Below, in pieces: positions 59,129 to 64,000 of a DNA stretch of 64,000 nt; within the stretch, counting starts at the first letter, position 1, and each line of letters starts with the position of its first letter. The position numbers were made by a program, and so were the translations under genes. The DNA comes from Mycolicibacterium grossiae. Its GTDB lineage: Bacteria > Actinomycetota > Actinomycetes > Mycobacteriales > Mycobacteriaceae. Location of the stretch: the NCBI RefSeq assembly GCF_008329645.1, contig NZ_CP043474.1:1922001-1986000 (forward strand). The letters are read 5' to 3'. The notes beneath the pieces are model-generated. The model did no database searches. It was not told where the DNA came from and was given only the letters and a program-made list of their open reading frames with translations.

Positions 59129-60556
59129 CTAGGGATGCTTGACCAGATACGGGGACACCGTGCTGCGGTGCTCGTCGAGGTCGAGCGCGCGGCCGAGCGC
59201 GGGAAAGGCGCGCTGCGGGCAGTTGTCCCGCTCGCACACCCGGCAGCCCGCGCCGATCGGCGTCGCCGCCTCCCCCGACAGGTCGAGGCCCTCGGAGTAG
59301 ACCAGCCGGTGGGCGTGCCGCAACTCGCAGCCGAGCCCGATCGCGAACGTCTTGCCGGGTTGGCCGTAGCGCCGGGCCCGGCGTTCCACGGTGCGGGCCA
59401 CCCACATGTAGTCCCGGCCGTCGGGCATCTGGGCGACCTGCACCAGAATCTTGCCCGGGTTCGCGAACGTCTCGTAGACGTTCCACAGCGGGCACGTGCC
59501 GCCGGCCGAGGAGAAGTGAAAACCTGTAGCGGACTGACGTTTCGACATGTTGCCGGCACGGTCGACGCGGACGAACGACAGCGGCACCCCACGCACCGAC
59601 GGCCGCTGCAGGGTGGACAGCCGGTGGGCGATGGTCTCGTAGCTCACCGCGTAGAACGCCGAGAGCCGCTCGACGTCGTAGCGGAACTCCTCGGCCACGC
59701 CGTGGAACTGGCGGTAGGGCAGCACCGTCGCGGCGGCGAAGTAGTTCGCCAGCCCGAGCCGCGCCAGCGTGCGGGACTCGTCGCTGGTGAACAGTCCCTC
59801 GTCGACCAGGGTGTCGATGAGGCTGCCGTACTCCAGATAGGCCAGCTCCGAGGCGAGCCGGAAGACGAATTGCCCCGACGAGAGGTGCGCCCCGATCTCC
59901 AGCGTCCGGGTCCGGGGGTCGTAGCGGTGCAGCACGTTGTCGCCCATGTCGATGCGCCGCACGATGCGCACGTCGTGCACGGAGGTGAGCCGGTCGGACA
60001 GATCCCGCGCCAGGTCGCCGCGGTGCATCCGCATCCGGTCGGTGAGATCCTCGGCGGCCGAATCGAGTTCGTGAAGGTAGTTCTGCCGTTGGTAGAAGTA
60101 GTCGCGCACCTCTTCGTGCGGCATCGTGATGGCACCGGTGCCGGAACTGATGCCGCTGCCGTCGGAGAACCGGTTCTCGGTGGCGGCCGCGAGCTGCGTG
60201 GTGGTCAGCCGGTAACGGCGGTGCAGGTTGACCATCGCGCGGGCCATCGTCGGGTGGGCGGCGACGATGTCGGCGATCTCGGCCGGATCGACCTCCACGC
60301 CGATGTCGCGGTCCAGCGACACCTCGCGCAGCTCGGCGATCAGGCGGGTGTCGTCCTGGGAGGCGAAGAACGTTGCGTCGACGCCGAACACCTCGGTGAT
60401 GCGCAGCAGCACCGCGACGGTCAGCGGCCGGACGTCGTGCTCGATCTGGTTGAGGTAGCTGGGGGAGATGTCGAGCATCTGGGCGAGCGCAGCCTGGCTG
60501 AAGCCGCGTTCGCTGCGCAGCTGGCGCACCCGCGCCCCGACGTAGGTCTTGGCCAC
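59129..60556 (-). CDS. ramB: RamB transcriptional regulator of acetate metabolism
   Basis: 475 residues. N-terminal Xre-type helix-turn-helix (RVRQLRSERGFSQAALAQMLDIS), then a long central domain and a C-terminal DUF2083-type region with CRVCERDNCPQR (four-cysteine cluster). In Corynebacterium glutamicum and M. tuberculosis RamB represses isocitrate lyase and itself. GTG 60556 is supported by TAGCGT (60564-60569) at seven bases; the alternative GTG 60565 is inside that hexamer. Divergent from the thioesterase-like gene. Likely controls icl downstream. Confidence 0.94.
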   Translation of the reverse strand: MAKTYVGARVRQLRSERGFSQAALAQMLDISPSYLNQIEHDVRPLTVAVLLRITEVFGVDATFFASQDDTRLIAELREVSLDRDIGVEVDPAEIADIVAAHPTMARAMVNLHRRYRLTTTQLAAATENRFSDGSGISSGTGAITMPHEEVRDYFYQRQNYLHELDSAAEDLTDRMRMHRGDLARDLSDRLTSVHDVRIVRRIDMGDNVLHRYDPRTRTLEIGAHLSSGQFVFRLASELAYLEYGSLIDTLVDEGLFTSDESRTLARLGLANYFAAATVLPYRQFHGVAEEFRYDVERLSAFYAVSYETIAHRLSTLQRPSVRGVPLSFVRVDRAGNMSKRQSATGFHFSSAGGTCPLWNVYETFANPGKILVQVAQMPDGRDYMWVARTVERRARRYGQPGKTFAIGLGCELRHAHRLVYSEGLDLSGEAATPIGAGCRVCERDNCPQRAFPALGRALDLDEHRSTVSPYLVKHP

Positions 60557-60573
60557 CCACTCCACGCTACGCC

Positions 60574-60596
60574 GCTGCGAAGTGCGGCTTCGCAGC
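60574..60596. promoter_or_regulatory. nine-base perfect inverted repeat upstream of ramB
   Basis: GCTGCGAAG (60574-60582) and CTTCGCAGC (60588-60596) around tgcgg. It covers the ramB -35 region and the leader of the divergent thioesterase-like gene. It shares the core CTTCGCA with the repeats upstream of icl, so RamB autoregulation is possible. Confidence 0.6.
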
Positions 60597-60644
60597 CTTG
60601 GCACGGCCCGGACGGGGTGCGGGCTCGTGGCAGCATGGGGGTCC

Positions 60645-61472
60645 GTGAGCAGCAGTGACGCGTCGCGCGGTGGGGTCCAGGGGCTGGCGAAGACGATGAT
60701 GCCGGTGCCCGACCCGCATCCCGACGTCTTCGACGTGCAGTGGCCGTTGCGGGTGGCCGACGTCGACCGCGAGGGTCGGCTGAAGTTCGACGCCGCGACC
60801 CGGCACATCCAGGACGTCGGCTCGGACCAGCTGCGCGAGATGGGATTTCAGGAGACCCACCCGCTGTGGATCGTGCGGCGCACGATGATCGACGTCATCC
60901 GGCCGATCGAGTTCCAGGACATCCTGCGCCTGCGACGGTGGTGTTCGGGGACGTCGAACCGCTGGTGCGAGATGCGCGTGCGGATCGACGGACGCAAGGG
61001 CGGCCTCGTCGAGTCCGAGGCGTTCTGGATCAACATCAACCGCGAGACGCAGGGCCCGGCCCGCATCTCCGACGACTTCCTCGCCGGGCTGCGTCGCACC
61101 ACCGACGTCGACCGGCTGCGCTGGAAGCCCTACCTGACCGCGGGCCGGCGCAAGGACGCCGACGAGCGGCGCGACTACCCGGTGCGGGTCAGCGACATCG
61201 ACATCTTCGACCACATGAACAACTCGGTGTACTGGAGCGTGGTGGAGGACTACCTGGCGGACCACCCCGAGCTGATGCGCGCGCCACTGCGCGTGGTCAT
61301 CGAGCACGACCTGCCGGTGGCGCTGGGTGACCGGCTGGAGATCCTGACGCACACCCATCCGGCCGGCAGCACCGACCGTTTCGGCGCCGAGCTGAGCGAC
61401 CGCACTGTTACAACGCTCACATATCTGGTCGGCGAGGAGACCAAGGCGGTCGCGTGCGTCTTCCCGCTCTGA
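60645..61472 (+). CDS. acyl-ACP thioesterase-like protein
   Basis: 275 residues in two hot-dog domains: WPLRVADVDREGRLKFDAATRHIQD and later YPVRVSDIDIFDHMNNSVYW (given here by parts: HPLWIVRRTMIDVIRPI, DIDIFDHMNNSVYW). The layout fits the plant FatA/B and bacterial acyl-ACP thioesterase family, and the second domain's HMNN residues are part of the active site. M. tuberculosis Rv0466 is the counterpart. The likely role is releasing fatty acid, but the substrate here is not known. GTG 60645. Confidence 0.85.
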   Translation: MSSSDASRGGVQGLAKTMMPVPDPHPDVFDVQWPLRVADVDREGRLKFDAATRHIQDVGSDQLREMGFQETHPLWIVRRTMIDVIRPIEFQDILRLRRWCSGTSNRWCEMRVRIDGRKGGLVESEAFWININRETQGPARISDDFLAGLRRTTDVDRLRWKPYLTAGRRKDADERRDYPVRVSDIDIFDHMNNSVYWSVVEDYLADHPELMRAPLRVVIEHDLPVALGDRLEILTHTHPAGSTDRFGAELSDRTVTTLTYLVGEETKAVACVFPL

Positions 61473-61486
61473 TCACGATCGTTTAA

Positions 61487-61502
61487 CAGTACGAGCGTAC
61501 TG
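61487..61502. promoter_or_regulatory. inverted repeat CAGTACG-N2-CGTACTG
   Basis: Perfect seven-base arms with a two-base spacer, 14 bases after the thioesterase-like stop and 228 bases before icl. It could be a weak terminator hairpin or an operator. Confidence 0.45.
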
Positions 61503-61534
61503 ACCTGCGCATATCGGCTACCCAGCGGTAACTT

Positions 61535-61548
61535 CTGAACCGGTTCAG
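61535..61548. promoter_or_regulatory. perfect 14-base palindrome CTGAACCGGTTCAG
   Basis: No spacer, exact symmetry; the length suits a dimeric regulator. It sits between the first inverted repeat and the RamB-like region in the icl upstream DNA. Confidence 0.5.
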
Positions 61549-61550
61549 CA

Positions 61551-61573
61551 CTTCGCGGTCTTCGCAAACTTAA
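61551..61573 (+). promoter_or_regulatory. RamB-like binding region upstream of icl
   Basis: Direct repeats CTTCGCGGT (61551-61559) and CTTCGCAAA (61560-61568) run into ACTTAA. The complement, TTAAGTTTGCGAA, resembles the RamB box (AA-G-TTTGC-A/G-AA) as I recall it from actinobacteria. ramB itself is next door. Confidence 0.55.
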
Positions 61574-61729
61574 CGGACAAGCGTTATGTATTGGCAAAAG
61601 ATGGCAAGCGAAACGACTGGACCTGCGGTTATGGCGTAGTGCATGCTCGAATCAGCACAGCAGTGAAGCCGCGTTGAAGTTAGCAAGACTTCAGCTCGAC
61701 GTCCCTAGTGACGAACCGAAGGAGCACCA

Positions 61730-63016
61730 ATGTCCACCGTGGGCACGCCGAAGAGCCCGGAGCAGATCCAGCACGATTGGGACCACAACCCCCGCTGGAA
61801 GGGCATCACCCGCACCTACACCCCGGCCGACGTCGTCGCGCTGCAGGGCACCGTCGTCGAGGAGAACACCCTCGCCCGTCGCGGCGCCGAGGTGCTCTGG
61901 GACCAGCTGCACGAACTCGACTACGTCAACGCGCTGGGCGCGCTGACCGGCAACCAGGCCGTGCAGCAGGTCCGCGCCGGCCTGAAGGCCATCTACCTGT
62001 CGGGTTGGCAGGTCGCCGGTGACGCCAACCTCTCCGGCCACACCTACCCCGACCAGAGCCTCTACCCGGCCAACTCGGTGCCGCAGGTCGTCCGCCGCAT
62101 CAACAACGCGCTGATGCGCGCCGACCAGATCGCCAAGGTCGAGGGCGACCGCTCGGTGGAGAACTGGCTGGCCCCGATCGTCGCCGACGGCGAGGCCGGT
62201 TTCGGTGGCGCGCTGAACGTCTACGAGCTGCAGAAGGCCATGATCGCGGCCGGCGTCGCCGGGTCGCACTGGGAGGACCAGCTGGCCTCGGAGAAGAAGT
62301 GTGGCCACCTCGGTGGCAAGGTGCTGATCCCGACCCAGCAGCACATCCGCACCCTGACCTCGGCCCGCCTGGCCGCCGACGTCGCCGACGTGCCGACCCT
62401 GGTCATCGCCCGCACCGACGCCGAGGCCGCCACCCTGATCACCTCCGACGTCGACGAGCGCGACCAGCCGTTCATCACCGGTGACCGCACCGCCGAGGGC
62501 TTCTACCGCGTGAAGAACGGCCTGGAGCCGTGCATCGCCCGCGCCAAGGCCTACGCGCCGTACGCCGACCTGATCTGGATGGAGACCGGCACGCCGGACC
62601 TCGAGCTGGCCAAGAAGTTCGCCGAGGGCGTCAAGAGCGAGTTCCCGGACCAGATGCTGTCCTACAACTGCTCGCCGTCGTTCAACTGGAAGCAGCACCT
62701 CGACGACGACACGATCGCCAAGTTCCAGCGCGAGCTGGGCGCGATGGGCTTCAAGTTCCAGTTCATCACCCTGGCCGGCTTCCACGCGCTGAACTACTCG
62801 ATGTTCGACCTGGCCCACGGCTACGCCCGCGAGCAGATGAAGGCGTACGTCGAGCTGCAGGAGCGCGAGTTCGCCGCCGAGGAGCGTGGCTACACCGCGA
62901 CGAAGCACCAGCGCGAGGTCGGCGCCGGCTACTTCGACCGGATCGCCACCACCGTGGATCCCACCTCGTCGACCACCGCGCTCGCGGGCTCGACCGAAGA
63001 GGGCCAGTTCCACTGA
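61730..63016 (+). CDS. icl: isocitrate lyase
   Basis: 428 residues, short (type 1) isocitrate lyase. The catalytic loop KKCGHLGG (Cys191) and [17 protein letters not shown] glycine-rich segments are intact, as is the C-terminal [10 protein letters not shown]. It cleaves isocitrate to glyoxylate and succinate, the first step of the glyoxylate shunt, and also acts in the methylcitrate cycle in mycobacteria. GAAGGAG (61718-61724) gives a good ribosome-binding site before ATG 61730. It has a long leader with several regulatory repeats. Confidence 0.97.
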   Translation: MSTVGTPKSPEQIQHDWDHNPRWKGITRTYTPADVVALQGTVVEENTLARRGAEVLWDQLHELDYVNALGALTGNQAVQQVRAGLKAIYLSGWQVAGDANLSGHTYPDQSLYPANSVPQVVRRINNALMRADQIAKVEGDRSVENWLAPIVADGEAGFGGALNVYELQKAMIAAGVAGSHWEDQLASEKKCGHLGGKVLIPTQQHIRTLTSARLAADVADVPTLVIARTDAEAATLITSDVDERDQPFITGDRTAEGFYRVKNGLEPCIARAKAYAPYADLIWMETGTPDLELAKKFAEGVKSEFPDQMLSYNCSPSFNWKQHLDDDTIAKFQRELGAMGFKFQFITLAGFHALNYSMFDLAHGYAREQMKAYVELQEREFAAEERGYTATKHQREVGAGYFDRIATTVDPTSSTTALAGSTEEGQFH

Positions 63017-63050
63017 CCCTGGAGCCACTGAGTCGTTGACGCATGACAGC

Positions 63051-63085
63051 ATGAGCCCCGCCTGGGCTTCCCGGGCGGGGCTCAT
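63051..63085 (+). terminator. icl terminator
   Basis: ATGAGCCCCGCC (63051-63062) pairs exactly with GGCGGGGCTCAT (63074-63085), a 12-pair stem with an 11-base loop that may itself fold as GGG/CCC. It begins 35 bases after icl and ends 21 bases before the fadB2 start. Confidence 0.75.
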
Positions 63086-63106
63086 CGCTGCGACGGTAGG
63101 AGAGAT

Positions 63107-63976
63107 GTGAGCATCGAACGAGTCGGCATCGAGCGTGTCGGCATTGTCGGCGCCGGGCAGATGGGCGGCGGCATCGCCGAGGTGTGCGCCAAGGCCGGAG
63201 CACACGTGGTGGTCTACGAGCCGTCCGCGGAGTTGGTGGAAGCCGGCCGGGCTCGCATCACCGCGTCGCTGGAGAGGGCGAAGGCCAAGGGCAAGCTGGC
63301 CGCCGACGACTTCGAGATCACGCAGGCGCGGCTCGTCTACACCAGCGACCTCGCCGACCTGGCCGACCGCCAGCTGGTGATCGAGGCGATCATCGAGGAC
63401 GAGGCCGTGAAGGCGACGCTCTTCGCCCAGCTCGACGAGGTGATCACCGACCCCGACGCCGTCCTCGCGTCGAACACCTCCAGCATCCCGATCATGAAGA
63501 TCGCCGCTGCGACGAAGAACCCGGCCCGCGTGCTCGGGCTGCACTTCTTCAACCCGGTGCCGGTGCTGCCGCTCGTCGAGCTGGTCAGCACGCTCGTCAC
63601 CGCGCCGGAGGCGGCCGACCGCGTCGAGGCGTTCGCGAGCCAGACGCTCGGCAAGAAGGTCGTGCGCTGCGCCGACCGGTCCGGCTTCGTCGTCAACGCG
63701 CTGCTGGTGCCCTACCTGCTGTCGGCGATCCGCATGGTCGAGTCGGGCGTCGCGTCGGTCGAGGACGTCGACACCGCGATCGTCGCCGGGCTCTCGCACC
63801 CGATGGGCCCGCTGCGGTTGAGCGACCTCATCGGCCTCGACACCATGAAGCTCATCGCCGACGCCATGTACGACGAGCTCAAGGACGCCCACTACGCCCC
63901 GCCGCCGCTCCTGCAGCGCATGGTCGAGGCCGGCCAGCTGGGCAAGAAGTCGGGCCAGGGCTTCTACCGCTACTAG
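63107..63976 (+). CDS. fadB2: 3-hydroxybutyryl-CoA dehydrogenase FadB2
   Basis: 289 residues. Rossmann motif GIVGAGQMGGGIAEVC binds NAD; the catalytic His-Glu pair is in LGLHFFNPVPVLPLVELV, and SGFVVNALLVPYL follows. It oxidises 3-hydroxybutyryl-CoA in beta-oxidation or butyrate-type metabolism. GTG 63107 follows AGGAGAG. Next to icl, as in M. tuberculosis (Rv0467-Rv0468), so fatty-acid breakdown and the glyoxylate shunt are adjacent, although a terminator separates them. Confidence 0.93.
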   Translation: MSIERVGIERVGIVGAGQMGGGIAEVCAKAGAHVVVYEPSAELVEAGRARITASLERAKAKGKLAADDFEITQARLVYTSDLADLADRQLVIEAIIEDEAVKATLFAQLDEVITDPDAVLASNTSSIPIMKIAAATKNPARVLGLHFFNPVPVLPLVELVSTLVTAPEAADRVEAFASQTLGKKVVRCADRSGFVVNALLVPYLLSAIRMVESGVASVEDVDTAIVAGLSHPMGPLRLSDLIGLDTMKLIADAMYDELKDAHYAPPPLLQRMVEAGQLGKKSGQGFYRY

Positions 63977-64000
63977 GCCCTCGGCGCGCCGAGCGCACGC

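Noticed and set aside
61691..63892. 733-residue frame on the - strand
   Set aside because: Antisense to icl and fadB2, whose catalytic motifs are intact.

Overview
The window looks like a chromosomal segment of a fast-growing mycobacterium (Mycolicibacterium or a close relative). The DNA is very GC-rich, there are many GTG starts and 4-base gene overlaps, and the order of recognisable genes follows the Mycobacterium tuberculosis backbone from about thiD/thiC (Rv0422c-Rv0423c) to icl and fadB2 (Rv0467-Rv0468), with lineage-specific blocks inserted. Rv names are given from memory of that genome and were not searched. No tRNA, rRNA, insertion sequence, phage gene or CRISPR array was seen. No gene-free stretch exceeds 300 bases; the longest are 8329-8544, 15225-15430, 42874-43096 and 61473-61729, all of which carry regulatory signals.

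1-8.4 kb: the end of a 13E12-type HNH nuclease, then a leftward block with a uracil/xanthine permease, an amino-acid permease, a DoxX-like membrane protein, a Baeyer-Villiger-type monooxygenase, a septum-formation-domain membrane protein, and the thiamine operon thiC-thiD-hydrolase behind a TPP riboswitch. 8.5-19 kb: a DHA2 drug exporter, an OmpR/histidine-kinase pair, a CsbD stress protein with a SigF-like promoter, a GH15 trehalase/glucoamylase, and two tandem exported cysteine-pair peptides, also behind a SigF-like promoter. A DUF1275 membrane protein, xthA, a GNAT acetyltransferase and def follow.

19-29 kb: a DUF3263 protein, virR, sodC, a YbdK-type ligase and a Lon N-domain protein face a complete leftward Mrp (Mnh) cation/proton antiporter operon, mnhA/B-C-D-E-F-G, in which every junction is a 4-base stop/start overlap. 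29-43 kb: a DUF1707 protein with an inverted-repeat operator; a leftward operon SDR-moeA2-psd-pssA-AAA ATPase joining molybdopterin and phosphatidylethanolamine synthesis; a pair of bacterial PH-domain membrane proteins; a HAD phosphatase; a DEAD/DEAH helicase; an SDR/TetR divergent pair with twin operators; a cupin; and a Tat-exported polysaccharide deacetylase.

43-53 kb: groEL2 with two CIRCE elements, then a metabolic block (zinc-type dehydrogenase, SDR, D-aminoacylase-type amidohydrolase, VOC, DinB, PAP2, aldehyde dehydrogenase, PPK2, a membrane protein). This block sits where I remember the PPE10-sigK-ufaA1 region in M. tuberculosis. 53-64 kb: prolyl oligopeptidase, DUF779, two small membrane proteins, lpdC, a CMD-domain protein, the glyoxylate-shunt regulator ramB, an acyl-ACP-thioesterase-like gene, icl and fadB2. 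This is a carbon-switching cluster for growth on acetate and fatty acids.

I found no whole operon that is convincingly a new system. The most interesting signals are the SigF-type tandem CX8C exported peptides, the three palindromic or repeat elements packed upstream of icl, a degenerate first AAA domain in the phospholipid operon, a hydrolase translationally coupled to the TPP-controlled thiamine genes, and at least 17 genes with a TANNNT hexamer 6-8 bases before the start codon, the signature of leaderless mycobacterial transcripts.
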